Below, piece after piece: positions 26,810-35,442 of a stretch of DNA of 64,000 nt (position 1 is the stretch's first letter; the number at the start of each line of letters is the position of its first letter). Location of the stretch: positions 1-64,000 of the forward strand of contig CAZIYJ010000005.1 in NCBI GenBank assembly GCA_964543475.1, written 5' to 3'. Origin of the DNA: JAYSYM01 sp964543475. GTDB lineage: Bacteria > Bdellovibrionota > Bdellovibrionia > Bdellovibrionales > JAMPXM01. The notes below the pieces were generated by a model. That model had not been told where the DNA came from. It did no database searches and was given only the letters and a program-made list of their open reading frames with translations. The position numbers and the translations under genes were made by a program.

Positions 26810-27841
26810 TTGGCTTACTTGGTCCATACACAACGCTTTGAGGGTCCTCTCGGACTTTTGTTGCATCTCATTCGCAAAGAAGAAATGGACATCTTCGACA
26901 TCAATATTGTTGAGATCACTCGCCAATACCTTGATTACATTAAGATGATGAAAGAGCTCGATCTCGAAGTCGCGGGAGACTTCGTGGCGATGGCAGCGAC
27001 ACTTCTTTACATCAAATCCCGCATGCTTCTTCCGCAGTACAACGAAGAAGGCGAAATTATTGAAACAGAAGATCCGCGCAAAGAACTCGTTCAAAAGCTT
27101 CTTGAGTATCAAAAGTTTCAAGAGGCAGGGCAGCAGCTTTACGCACGTCCTCTTCTTAATCGTGATGTTTACGCACGCGGCTTAAAAGAAGACTTCTTAG
27201 ATGACGAAGGTAATGGCGAAATCATTTTAGAAGAAGACGGTTTGTTTTCTTTAATCGGAACTTATCGCAAAGCACTTCGCCGAATGAATCGAGCTGTGCA
27301 CACTGTTCGTTCTAAAGTTCAGTCGATCTCATCGCGAGTGATCGAAATCCGCGACCGACTTATCGTTGGTCAAAGAGTTATCTTAAGCACTCTCGTGACT
27401 GAGCAGGGAGTAGCACGTCGCGGGCAATTGTTGATTACCTTCCTATCGATTTTAGAGCTCGGTCGGATGGGGTTTGTACATTTGTTTCAGAGCGACACTT
27501 ACGGCGATATTCATGTCGAGACGACAAGAACAATCGAAGGGAATGTGCTTGAGCGCGTTCAGGAATTTGATTCGGCTGACGCAGAGACTGTCGCTGCAGG
27601 ACTATTTGCAAAGGCGACCAAAACAACAACAGACGATATACTTGAAGGTTTTGATGAGGAGTCTCCTCCTGAGCAAGCTCAGCAAGGCCAACTAAGTTTC
27701 AATGAAGCCGGCGACGACATAGTTGCAGGCGAAGAGGTTGCGGCGGCTGATGAAATGGCGACTGACGAAGATATCTTGGCTGCTGAAGCAGAGTTCGCAT
27801 TTGATGAACCCGGTGATTTTGAGCCCGAGGCTGGAGTTTAA
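26810..27841 (+). CDS. scpA: Segregation and condensation protein A
   Basis: Kleisin subunit of the SMC-ScpAB condensin. 343 residues from TTG 26810, with GAGG 8 nt upstream and the N-terminal MAYLVHTQRFEGPLGLLLHLIRKEEMDIFDINIVEIT that opens ScpA proteins. AATLLYIKSRMLLPQ and the C-terminal winged-helix part (VTEQGVARRGQLLITFLSILELGRMGFVHLFQ in pieces) are also typical. The C-terminal 80 residues are acidic and longer than in Bacillus ScpA (about 250 residues). Followed by scpB after 2 bp. The SMC partner is not in the window. Confidence 0.93.
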   Translation: MAYLVHTQRFEGPLGLLLHLIRKEEMDIFDINIVEITRQYLDYIKMMKELDLEVAGDFVAMAATLLYIKSRMLLPQYNEEGEIIETEDPRKELVQKLLEYQKFQEAGQQLYARPLLNRDVYARGLKEDFLDDEGNGEIILEEDGLFSLIGTYRKALRRMNRAVHTVRSKVQSISSRVIEIRDRLIVGQRVILSTLVTEQGVARRGQLLITFLSILELGRMGFVHLFQSDTYGDIHVETTRTIEGNVLERVQEFDSADAETVAAGLFAKATKTTTDDILEGFDEESPPEQAQQGQLSFNEAGDDIVAGEEVAAADEMATDEDILAAEAEFAFDEPGDFEPEAGV

Positions 27842-27843
27842 AG

Positions 27844-29169
27844 ATGGCTAATATCGAGAACGATAATTCTAAAAAAAATAGTAACCGTTCAAAGAAGTCT
27901 AAAAAAACAAACGAAGAAGCTGCAGAAGTTTTATCGAATGTTGAAGAGAGTTCAGCTTCTGAACAGTTGAAGGCGTTGGTCGAAGCTGCTCAGGTTGAAT
28001 GGCAAATCCTCGATGGCGACGGAGTCGAATTCACTGAAGAAGCGGGGAATGTCGGGCTAACTGAAATGGAAGCTGCAGAAATTGAAGCCGTTGAAGAAGA
28101 AAATCAGCCTGACGAACTTGAAACAACAGACGAAGCCGTTGAGTTTATTGAAGCCGATCATGCAGTCTCAATCATTGAAAGCTTATTGTTCAGCAGTGAT
28201 AAGCCGGTATCGCTCGCAACATTTAAACAAATCTTTAAAGGCACAAATATCAAATCTAAAGATATCACTCGTGCAGTTGACGGTTTGGCATCTGAGTACG
28301 CCTCTGCAAAGCGCGGCGTGACCATCGAAGAAATCAACGGTGGCTTCCAGCTCCGCACAAAGAGCGACAACTCAGAGTACTTACGACGACTTTCTAAAAC
28401 TCGCCCATTCAAACTTTCTGGCCCTGCGCTCGAAGTTCTTTCGATCATTGCCTATAAACAGCCATGTGTAAAATCTGAGCTCGACGAAATTCGCGGAGTC
28501 GAGTCAGGTCACTTGCTTCGTGCGCTAATGGAGCGTGGTCTTTGCTCGTTTGCAGGGAAGAGCGAATTGCCGGGTAAGCCGATGATGTATCAAACGACTC
28601 GTAAATTCCTCGAGATTTTTGGGCTTCGCAATCTTCGCGAGCTTCCGACTCTTAGTGAAATTGATGAGTTAATTCCTGAAGGCATCGGTGACGAAGAGCC
28701 AGAACAGAAACAAAAACTTAGCGATATCACCGGAGACCTCTCTCGAGAGATTTCGGGAAATTATTCTGAAGGCGAAGAAGATCTTTTAAAAATCACTGAC
28801 CAGCTTCAGCAGATCAACACTTCTTCTGATTTCTTTGAGCAAGAAAAAATTCGACAGCGTGAAAAACGCGAATTCGAAAAAGCCCAAAATATTCGCGAGG
28901 CACTAACAGTCGGTGAAGCAGTTGATTCAAAAGATCAGAAGTGGCTTGCACGCTATGAAGCTAAGTTGTCTGAAGCAAGCCTTCAGGCTGAAGCTGCATT
29001 GACCGGTGAGACAATCGCCAGCGCAGCTGACGAAGTAAGTGAAGATGCTTCGCTTCAAGCTCTAGCTACGGTTGAAGAGTCGATTGAGGAATCATTGGTC
29101 GAAGAGGATTCAGAAGTGGATTCTTCAGATGATTTAGCTGCGATGCCGGACTGGGATGAGGAAGCTTAA
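27844..29169 (+). CDS. scpB: Segregation and condensation protein B with long acidic extensions
   Basis: Winged-helix partner of ScpA in SMC loading. 441 residues against about 200 in most bacteria. The conserved ScpB core spans about residues 105-275 (VSIIESLLFSSDKPVSLATF, KPCVKSELDEIRGVESGHLLRALMERGLC cut, LPGKPMMYQTTRKFLEIFGLRNLRELP). Before it lies a Glu-rich 100-residue segment and after it a 165-residue Glu/Ser/Ala-rich region with a charged likely coiled-coil (FFEQEKIRQREKREFEKAQ). The acidic extensions match the acidic tail of ScpA in this genome. Confidence 0.92.
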   Translation: MANIENDNSKKNSNRSKKSKKTNEEAAEVLSNVEESSASEQLKALVEAAQVEWQILDGDGVEFTEEAGNVGLTEMEAAEIEAVEEENQPDELETTDEAVEFIEADHAVSIIESLLFSSDKPVSLATFKQIFKGTNIKSKDITRAVDGLASEYASAKRGVTIEEINGGFQLRTKSDNSEYLRRLSKTRPFKLSGPALEVLSIIAYKQPCVKSELDEIRGVESGHLLRALMERGLCSFAGKSELPGKPMMYQTTRKFLEIFGLRNLRELPTLSEIDELIPEGIGDEEPEQKQKLSDITGDLSREISGNYSEGEEDLLKITDQLQQINTSSDFFEQEKIRQREKREFEKAQNIREALTVGEAVDSKDQKWLARYEAKLSEASLQAEAALTGETIASAADEVSEDASLQALATVEESIEESLVEEDSEVDSSDDLAAMPDWDEEA

Positions 29170-29716
29170 TCTCTCGAGATTACTTCGATTCATACTCTCT
29201 GTTTTTCTGCTCTATCATTTAGCGGTAATTTTGGTTATGCCCAATCCGGGTTCACTCTTGGGCCGCAAATATTCACGTTACCTAGCCGACTATGCCAATA
29301 CTCTAGGGATCAATACCACTTGGCAGTTTTTTTCGCCGGGGCCTGCGCCAGTTTTTTATCTAGAGTATGACGTTGAATCGGCTGACCTCGACGCTGAATC
29401 ACCGAGCTTTCAGTTTCCTCAAAAACGAAGAGCGTCTTTTTACGATGATCTTTATAATCGCACTCTTTATTCAATGCGCTTTTTCGTTCTCGCTCCGCCC
29501 GAAACTTTTGAGCGATTTTTTGTGCGCTGGCTTTGCAGAAAACACCCAGAGGCAGAAAGTCTTTCAATCCGTACAGTTGGCGAGCCAGTAGCTAATATCG
29601 AGCGGGCGAGCGGAGATGAAAGTTTCGATGAGCTTTCAGAAAAAGTTCCTTTGAAAGAACGCCAGCGATTTACTTGCAGATCTGCGGCATCAGAATCAAG
29701 TGAGGTGGCCGAATGA
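29156..29716 (+). CDS. Single-pass membrane protein, partner of HTTM protein
   Basis: 186 residues. One membrane segment near residues 8-28 (LLRFILSVFLLYHLAVILVM), then NTTWQFFSPGPAPVFYLEYDVE, a motif (W-x-x-F-x-P-x-P) often found in the small proteins encoded next to HTTM/gamma-carboxylase-like proteins, and a charged C-terminal part. The start overlaps the end of scpB by 14 bp and its stop overlaps the HTTM start by 4 bp, so the three are coupled. Function unknown; likely a two-protein membrane complex with the next gene. Confidence 0.75.
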   Translation: MRKLNLSRLLRFILSVFLLYHLAVILVMPNPGSLLGRKYSRYLADYANTLGINTTWQFFSPGPAPVFYLEYDVESADLDAESPSFQFPQKRRASFYDDLYNRTLYSMRFFVLAPPETFERFFVRWLCRKHPEAESLSIRTVGEPVANIERASGDESFDELSEKVPLKERQRFTCRSAASESSEVAE

Positions 29717-30633
29717 GCTACATTAACTTGGTTTTAGTAAGCTGGAATCGATTTTGGTTTAAGCCGATCGACCTATTTTCGGTGGCTCTGTTCCGCATTG
29801 CGTTTGCTGTTGTTATATTTATTCAGTACGCGCTCAGGCAACCTAATGTCTTGGAATACTACAGTGATCGCGGCGTAGTGCCGTTAGCTGAATCAACTGA
29901 GCTGCTCAGCGAAATATTTAGACCGGTATTCTTTTGGTTTCCTGCAAGTGACGTAAATATTATCGCTCTTCACGCAGGCTTTTTGTTTTTAATTTTTTTG
30001 TTGGGTTTAGGATTCTATAGCCGAATCGTTGCGGCTCTTGCGCTCATGATTCAAGTCGTCTTTTTATATCGAAACTTTTCGGTCGCATATGGCGCAGATA
30101 TTATTACTTGCTACTGGCTCCTTTATCTCTGCTTCATCGAGAGCGACCGAGAGCTCAGTTTGCGAATGAAATTGAGGCTCCCTAGTTTTGCTCCTAAGTT
30201 TACGGATCTATCGCTCAGTACGATGGGCGTTCGTCTTATCCAAATTCAGCTGTGTATAATATACGGTTACACTGGTCTTGAAAAATTAAAGGGCACAGTT
30301 TGGTGGGAAGGCACAGCTATTTGGTCGGTGATGAGCAACCAACAGCTGAGCACTCTCGATCTAAGTTTTTTACAGAATTTTCCGTTGCTAGTCGTTCTTT
30401 TGACTTACTCAACTCTGATCTTTGAAATCTATTTCCCCTTTGCGGTATGGAATTCAAAAACGCGATCGACGTGGCTAGCGATTGGATTTATGTTCCATCT
30501 TGGAATTGCGATTACTATGGGTCTCGTATTTTTCTCTGGAGTGATGGTGGCAGCTTACCTGCTATTTATTAACGGAGACTTTTTGAGGCGGACGGTGACA
30601 AGCTGCTTGAATCAGCTGCGATCTCGCGTGTGA
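29713..30633 (+). CDS. HTTM-domain membrane protein (vitamin K-dependent gamma-carboxylase-like)
   Basis: 306 residues with at least six membrane segments. Features of the HTTM family: PIDLFSVALFRIAFAVVIFIQY at the start, the YSDRGVVPL loop, and LIQIQLCIIYGYTGLEKLKGTVWWEGTAIW with the conserved aromatic/Gly region near residue 185. Bacterial HTTM proteins lack a proven reaction; gamma-carboxylation is shown only in the animal enzyme and Leptospira-type homologues. Coupled to the preceding small membrane protein. Its last 65 bp overlap the convergent FAD-oxidoreductase gene. Confidence 0.85.
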   Translation: MSYINLVLVSWNRFWFKPIDLFSVALFRIAFAVVIFIQYALRQPNVLEYYSDRGVVPLAESTELLSEIFRPVFFWFPASDVNIIALHAGFLFLIFLLGLGFYSRIVAALALMIQVVFLYRNFSVAYGADIITCYWLLYLCFIESDRELSLRMKLRLPSFAPKFTDLSLSTMGVRLIQIQLCIIYGYTGLEKLKGTVWWEGTAIWSVMSNQQLSTLDLSFLQNFPLLVVLLTYSTLIFEIYFPFAVWNSKTRSTWLAIGFMFHLGIAITMGLVFFSGVMVAAYLLFINGDFLRRTVTSCLNQLRSRV

Positions 30634-32152
30634 TTGCTTCGGCTACACGTACTCCATCGCACGCGGCACTCGTGATACCACCAGCATACCCAGCACCTTC
30701 ACCAGTCGGATAAAGCCCCTTGTGCGATACTGATTGCAAAGATTCTCCATCGCGAGTCACGCGCACTGGGCACGATGTTCGGCTTTCAACTCCGTGCAAC
30801 TGAGCTTGATCAGATAAGAAGCCCTTCATCTTTCGATCGAAGTTTTCAAGTCCGTTGATGAGTCGCTTACTAATATCGAGAGGAAGAATCTGGTCTAAGC
30901 GAACGGGGAGCACACTTGAAGGCGATGATGAAGGTAAAGTTTGGCCGTCGCGTTTGCCAATGAAGTCGGTGAGCTTCTGCGCTGGTAGTTCCCGTTTTCC
31001 GCCTTGAGCTGCGATGCGATTGAATGCTTCGTATTCGAGTTGTCGTCTAAACTCTAAGCCGCCAAATATATCTTTACCGAATCGCGAGTCGTGATCGACT
31101 GAGACGACAATTGCAGCATTCGCAAATGGCGAATTTCGATTGTAGTTACTCATGCCATTTGCAACGACACCTTTTGCATCGGTGCCGCTCGAAAGCACAT
31201 ATCCGCCGGGGCACATACAGAAGCTATAGACGCCAATCCCAGTTTTCTCGTCATGATCGGCAAGTTTGTAGTTAGCGGCCCCAAGCGCTGGGTGATCAGC
31301 GTGACTTCGATATTGAATTGAATTGATCAGCTTTTGCGGATGTTCAATCCGGAGACCGAGTGCGTAGCTCTTACCTTCCATGTGTACGCCTAAATCACGA
31401 AGATGCATGAGAACGTCTTCAGCAGAGTGACCTGTAGCGAGAACCACGTGTTCAGATCGAAATTCGCGCCCATCTTGAACTTTCACTCCCACCACTTGAT
31501 TACCTTCAGTGAGAAGCTCAGTGAGTGGCGAATCAAAGTGTATTTCGCAGCCATTTGCTAAAAGATATTCGCGAATTTTTGGAATGACTCGACGAATCCG
31601 ATCAGAGCCCACGTGCGGATTTGATAGGTATTTAATTTCATCGGGTGCGCCAAACTGAACTAGTCGATTCATGACGTACGGAATATGGGCGGATTTGATT
31701 CGAGTAATAAGTTTTCCGTCGGAGTAGAGGCCTGCTCCACCTTCACCGAAACAAACGTTGTTGTTTGGATCAAGTTCTCCGTAACGCCAGTAACGATTGA
31801 TAGCGCCAATTCGCTTATTTCCAATGGAGCCGCGTTCAAGCAAAATGCATGGAATACCACGCTCAACTAATCTGATCGCCGCAAAGAGCCCAGCGGGTCC
31901 ACTGCCGACGACTATTGGACGAGAGAAATTTTTGGGTAACTTTACTTTTTCGACTTCGAAAATTTCTTCTGGGGGTGTCTCGCCATCTTCGAAAACTTCG
32001 ACTGAGACTACCCAGTGAGGGAGGGAAGATCGCCTTGCATCGACCGATTGGCGAACAACTCGATGGCTTCCGTAATTTGGAACCATCCACGCGAGTTTCT
32101 CTTTAAGGTCTTCATCTAATCCGACCTTGAGGTCTTGAATCTTCTTACTCAC
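30569..32152 (-). CDS. NAD(P)/FAD-dependent oxidoreductase (COG2509 type)
   Basis: About 527 residues. FAD-binding GxGxxG strand in RPIVVGSGPAGLFAAIRLVERG near residue 85, further FAD boxes GEGGAGLYSDGKL, EHVVLATGHSAEDVL and the C-terminal GLYPTGEGAGYAGGITSAACDG. Iron- or cofactor-like CMCPGGYV is the signature of this uncharacterised dehydrogenase group. The start GTG 32152 is chosen because VSKKIQDLKVGLDEDLKEKL matches the ordinary N-terminus of the group; an ATG at 32218 would add 22 residues. The natural substrate is unknown; it is not a standard anthranilate or succinate enzyme. Confidence 0.85.
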   Translation of the reverse strand: MSKKIQDLKVGLDEDLKEKLAWMVPNYGSHRVVRQSVDARRSSLPHWVVSVEVFEDGETPPEEIFEVEKVKLPKNFSRPIVVGSGPAGLFAAIRLVERGIPCILLERGSIGNKRIGAINRYWRYGELDPNNNVCFGEGGAGLYSDGKLITRIKSAHIPYVMNRLVQFGAPDEIKYLSNPHVGSDRIRRVIPKIREYLLANGCEIHFDSPLTELLTEGNQVVGVKVQDGREFRSEHVVLATGHSAEDVLMHLRDLGVHMEGKSYALGLRIEHPQKLINSIQYRSHADHPALGAANYKLADHDEKTGIGVYSFCMCPGGYVLSSGTDAKGVVANGMSNYNRNSPFANAAIVVSVDHDSRFGKDIFGGLEFRRQLEYEAFNRIAAQGGKRELPAQKLTDFIGKRDGQTLPSSSPSSVLPVRLDQILPLDISKRLINGLENFDRKMKGFLSDQAQLHGVESRTSCPVRVTRDGESLQSVSHKGLYPTGEGAGYAGGITSAACDGVRVAEAITREIAADSSSLSPSASKSLR

Positions 32153-32271
32153 GTGCGTTCTTTCATGGGCCAATATCAGTCGGCCAAAAGAAGAAATAAT
32201 TGAACTGGTGTGTATCATAACATATCGACCTCGTTTGACAAAAGACCGATCGCGCGTTGTGATGAAAGAGC

Positions 32272-33114
32272 GTGATAAAAAATAAGATTCTCGATTTAGT
32301 GATGCCGGTTTTGCCTAAAAACGATTTGAGTCATTGGGTAGGTCGCCTGGTACATAAAAAATTTCCAGGGCCCATCGGCCGCAAGATGGTTCAAGGCTTT
32401 GCTAAGGCCTACAACCTCAACTTGGATGAAGCTGAATTCCCGATTGAAAAGTACGAATCGGTAGGCGCTCTCTTCACGCGAAAACTCAAAGCGGGTGCTC
32501 GTCCCATTCAAGCCGGAATCGTTCATCCTTGTGACGCTGTTATTACTCAAGCTGGCCGAATTCATTCAGGAAAAATCATCCAGGCAAAAGGGCAGCTGTA
32601 CGGAGTCGCCGAGCTATTGCGAAGTTCACATTGGGCCGAGAAATTTCAAAATGGCACTTTCGTTACGTATTATCTCTGTCCAACCGACTATCATCGTGTT
32701 CATTCGCCAATGAATGGCAAAGTTCGCTGGAGCACGCATGTGCCGGGCGAGCTTTGGCCCGTGAACGATTGGTCAGTTCAGGCGATCAAAGATTTATTTA
32801 CTGTTAATGAACGAGTCGGAATCATGATTGAGGCCGAGAAGACTGCAGCGCTTGTTATGGTTGCAGCAACCAATGTCGGAAACATTACGATCTCGTTTGA
32901 CGAGAAAGTAAAAACTAATGCGCGTGAGCCAGAGCTAGCGCCCCGCGAGCGAAGCTATGATCCTGCTGTCGAGCTTAAAAAAGGCGATGAAGTCGGAATT
33001 TTTCATCTTGGAAGTACAGTGATTATGCTTTACGAAGAAGGCATGGTCTCAGAAGAGTCCGCGACTCGTCTCATTGGCCAGGCTGTGAAGCTCGGCCAGA
33101 CGCTACAGTCGTAG
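32272..33114 (+). CDS. psd: Phosphatidylserine decarboxylase proenzyme
   Basis: Makes phosphatidylethanolamine at the inner membrane. 280 residues from GTG 32272. It has the autocleavage motif LGST (FHLGSTVIMLYE) near residue 246, where the Ser becomes the pyruvoyl group, the upstream YLCPTDYHRVHSPMNGKV with the His of the D-H-S triad, and FTRKLKAGARPI near the start. Length and motif fit the proteobacterial Psd type I. Divergent from the FAD oxidoreductase. No pssA is next to it. Confidence 0.95.
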   Translation: MIKNKILDLVMPVLPKNDLSHWVGRLVHKKFPGPIGRKMVQGFAKAYNLNLDEAEFPIEKYESVGALFTRKLKAGARPIQAGIVHPCDAVITQAGRIHSGKIIQAKGQLYGVAELLRSSHWAEKFQNGTFVTYYLCPTDYHRVHSPMNGKVRWSTHVPGELWPVNDWSVQAIKDLFTVNERVGIMIEAEKTAALVMVAATNVGNITISFDEKVKTNAREPELAPRERSYDPAVELKKGDEVGIFHLGSTVIMLYEEGMVSEESATRLIGQAVKLGQTLQS

Positions 33115-33131
33115 TACGTACACAATTCGAA

Positions 33132-33557
33132 TCAGTTACTAAAATTTTGCACCCAGTAATTGTTGAATCTCGCGATTCCTACTTTGATATATTTTGGGTT
33201 CAAAATATTTCTGCGATGTCCTGGCGAATTCATCCAGCTGTCGACAACTGAAGATGCCGAAGTTTGTCCGCGAGCAATATTTTCTCCTGCGGCAGTGTAA
33301 GTAGCGCCTGCTTGTCGGAGTCGGCCCGACATTTTCACTCCATCAGGAGATGTATGGGAGAAGTATCCTCTGCGACTCATGTCTACAGCATGAGATCGGG
33401 CAGCTTGTGCGAGCTTTTCATCCATCTTCAAGCGAGGCAGATTTCTTTCTTCGCGTTCGATATTGATCAGAGCAAGAACTCGATATGCAGAAGTAGTGAT
33501 TGCGCTTGCTTGAGGAATGAAGAGAAGTAACGCGAGTAAAAATGAAACAATCCGCAT
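33132..33557 (-). CDS. CAP-domain (SCP/PR1-like) exported protein
   Basis: 141 residues. Signal peptide MRIVSFLLALLLFIPQASA, then a compact cysteine-poor CAP domain: RVLALINIEREERNLPRLKMD, AARSHAVDMSRRGYFSHTSPDG, AGENIARGQTSASSVVDSWMNSPGHRRNIL and a terminal VGIARFNNYWVQNFSN. The two His and two Glu of the CAP cavity are present (SHAVDM, GENIA, PGHRRN). Bacterial members are secreted with unknown roles. The start at 33557 is set by the signal peptide, with AGGA 11 nt upstream. Confidence 0.88.
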   Translation of the reverse strand: MRIVSFLLALLLFIPQASAITTSAYRVLALINIEREERNLPRLKMDEKLAQAARSHAVDMSRRGYFSHTSPDGVKMSGRLRQAGATYTAAGENIARGQTSASSVVDSWMNSPGHRRNILNPKYIKVGIARFNNYWVQNFSN

Positions 33558-33689
33558 CAGTGATGTCGTCCTTTGTTGAGGGTTCAAAAAATTTCAAAGT
33601 TTGTGGACCTAGATTTGCGCGTGTACGAATGTTGAGCAACTGCACAAATGTTAAAATCAGCGAGAGTGGCGTGTTTCGATCTCAGGTAC

Positions 33690-34577
33690 TTATGCGGGCT
33701 GAAGGTCCAGTGCACTCTTGGCGAAAATAGAAATTTTCTTTGGCTCTATCCTAAAAACCGCAGGGGTGGTGGCTGTGATGTCACCATCGGTATCGAGCTG
33801 CATGGGTCTTTTTGTCTTAATCGTAATTCTCTTTGCAGTTAACTTTCGTAATCCCGGCTTATCGTGACTGCGACCGTGCATCAGAGACGGAATAGCTTGT
33901 AACCCTTGCCACCAATTTTTTACCTCAGTGCTGAGGAGATCGAGCCGCGAATCATTGATTGAGGCGCTATCAGAGATCACAAGTCCTGCGCCGTAGTGGC
34001 GCCCATTGCAAATCGTGATTTGCATTGTTTTTACTTTATGGACTTCGTTGTCACAGGTGATTTCGGCAGAGAACGGCCTTCCGCGCTTAAGAAGACCAGC
34101 GGCAAGAATCACATAAGCGAAAATTCCCCAACGCTTTTTAAGATCACTCGATAGTGATTTATTTACTTTCACACTGAGGCCAAGGCCCGCGACATTGAAA
34201 AACGGAATATCATTAACATAAGCCACGTCGATCGGAACGAGAGTTCCTTGTTCGATAATATCGACAGCGTCTTTTATGGTAAGCGGAATGCCAATGTTGC
34301 GCGCAAGATTGTTCGCTGTTCCCAAAGGCAAAATGCCAAATGGCTTTGCTACTTGGAGTGCGCCTTCTAGACACAGTCGAATTGTTCCGTCGCCTCCGCC
34401 CGCCACAATTAAGTCGATGTCGCTATTATGCTTTGAGATGATCTCAGTGTAGTTGCCTTTTGAAGTGTCGGGCGCCGTTACAACGAACCCGCGTTTAGTG
34501 AGCTCATCTTTCGCTTCGGTCGCTTGAGCCTCACCATTTCGCGCCTTTGAATTAATAAGTAACAACACACGTTTCAT
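33690..34577 (-). CDS. Diacylglycerol kinase family lipid kinase (YegS/DgkB type)
   Basis: ATP-dependent phosphorylation of diacylglycerol or a related lipid. 295 residues: LLINSKARNG at the start, the nucleotide-binding VAGGDGTIRLCLEGAL near residue 60, PFGILPLGTANNLARNIGIP, and ITICNGRHYGAGLVISDSASINDSRLDL in the C-terminal domain. It is followed by the CAP gene on the same strand, and convergent to nothing; the next gene upstream is divergent. Together with psd it points to phospholipid turnover in this region. Substrate not predictable. Confidence 0.9.
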   Translation of the reverse strand: MKRVLLLINSKARNGEAQATEAKDELTKRGFVVTAPDTSKGNYTEIISKHNSDIDLIVAGGGDGTIRLCLEGALQVAKPFGILPLGTANNLARNIGIPLTIKDAVDIIEQGTLVPIDVAYVNDIPFFNVAGLGLSVKVNKSLSSDLKKRWGIFAYVILAAGLLKRGRPFSAEITCDNEVHKVKTMQITICNGRHYGAGLVISDSASINDSRLDLLSTEVKNWWQGLQAIPSLMHGRSHDKPGLRKLTAKRITIKTKRPMQLDTDGDITATTPAVFRIEPKKISIFAKSALDLQPA

Positions 34578-34641
34578 AGCCCACTAAAGTATGCCAAAAC
34601 CTTTATTTGGCCAAGCAACTGAGGCATGTTTGAATAAAACT

Positions 34642-35442
34642 ATGAGAACTATTGTCCATTGTTCCGACCTGCACTTCGGAAAAACTGATCCAAGTGTGGT
34701 AGAACGCCTCAAAGTGAAGATTTTGGAGGTAAAGCCCGATGTGGTTGTCATCTCTGGTGATCTTACGCAACGCGCTCGCACAAATGAGTTTGCCCAAGCG
34801 CGAGCATTTTTGCTGCAACTCGGAGTTCCTCAAGTTGTGATACCCGGCAATCATGACGTTGCTCTCTATAATGTCTTTTCGCGATTGTTCACACCTTTTA
34901 AGAATTATCAGAACTGGGTGAGTGAGCATACGCATGCGAGCTATCAAGACGACGTCATTAGCATCGCCGCGATTAACACAGCACATAGTTGGACATTTAA
35001 CTCTGGTCGGTTAAGAAGTGAAGCTCTCGAGCGAGTTGGCAAACAGTGGGCCAACATTGATTCAGATGTTCTTCGTATTTTAGTTTCTCACCATCCGCTT
35101 GACTTAGATTCATTAAAAAGAAAATTCGCTTGGGGGCGAGACAGCCATGTGGCTGCCCACCGTGCGTGGCTTTGTAAGCCCGATATTCTATGTTCGGGGC
35201 ATTTGCATGGAACAGCTGCTTACGTGCAAAAAGGATGCGTTCAAATTGCTGCGGGCACTGCAACTTCTACGAGGCTTCGCAAAGAGGATAACTCGTTCAA
35301 TATCATTTGTGCTGAAGCAAAAAAAGTGACTGTGAAGACTTTTGTTTGGGGCGGGAGTAGCTTCGATTTACTTCAGGAGAGAAGTTTCGAAAAATTAGAC
35401 GAGGGCTGGTCTTCTAAAATCGACGACCGTAGTACAACTTAG
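34642..35442 (+). CDS. Calcineurin-like metallophosphoesterase (3',5'-cAMP phosphodiesterase-like)
   Basis: 266 residues from ATG 34642 (MRTIVHCSDLHFGKTDP). It has all metal-binding blocks in order: SDLHFG (DxH), VVISGDLTQRA (GDxx), VIPGNHDVALYN (GNHD), VSHHPLDLD (H) and CSGHLHGTA (GHxH). This is the class III cyclic nucleotide phosphodiesterase/CpdA-like or UDP-diacylglucosamine hydrolase-like subgroup; the exact substrate cannot be set. The longer start at 34591 adds 17 residues without family likeness. Divergent from the lipid kinase, and overlaps the convergent next gene by 29 bp. Confidence 0.88.
   Translation: MRTIVHCSDLHFGKTDPSVVERLKVKILEVKPDVVVISGDLTQRARTNEFAQARAFLLQLGVPQVVIPGNHDVALYNVFSRLFTPFKNYQNWVSEHTHASYQDDVISIAAINTAHSWTFNSGRLRSEALERVGKQWANIDSDVLRILVSHHPLDLDSLKRKFAWGRDSHVAAHRAWLCKPDILCSGHLHGTAAYVQKGCVQIAAGTATSTRLRKEDNSFNIICAEAKKVTVKTFVWGGSSFDLLQERSFEKLDEGWSSKIDDRSTT

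Noticed and set aside
32153..32218. Longer start of the FAD oxidoreductase
   Set aside because: The 22 extra residues have no family likeness, and VSKKIQDLKV at GTG 32152 matches the usual start.
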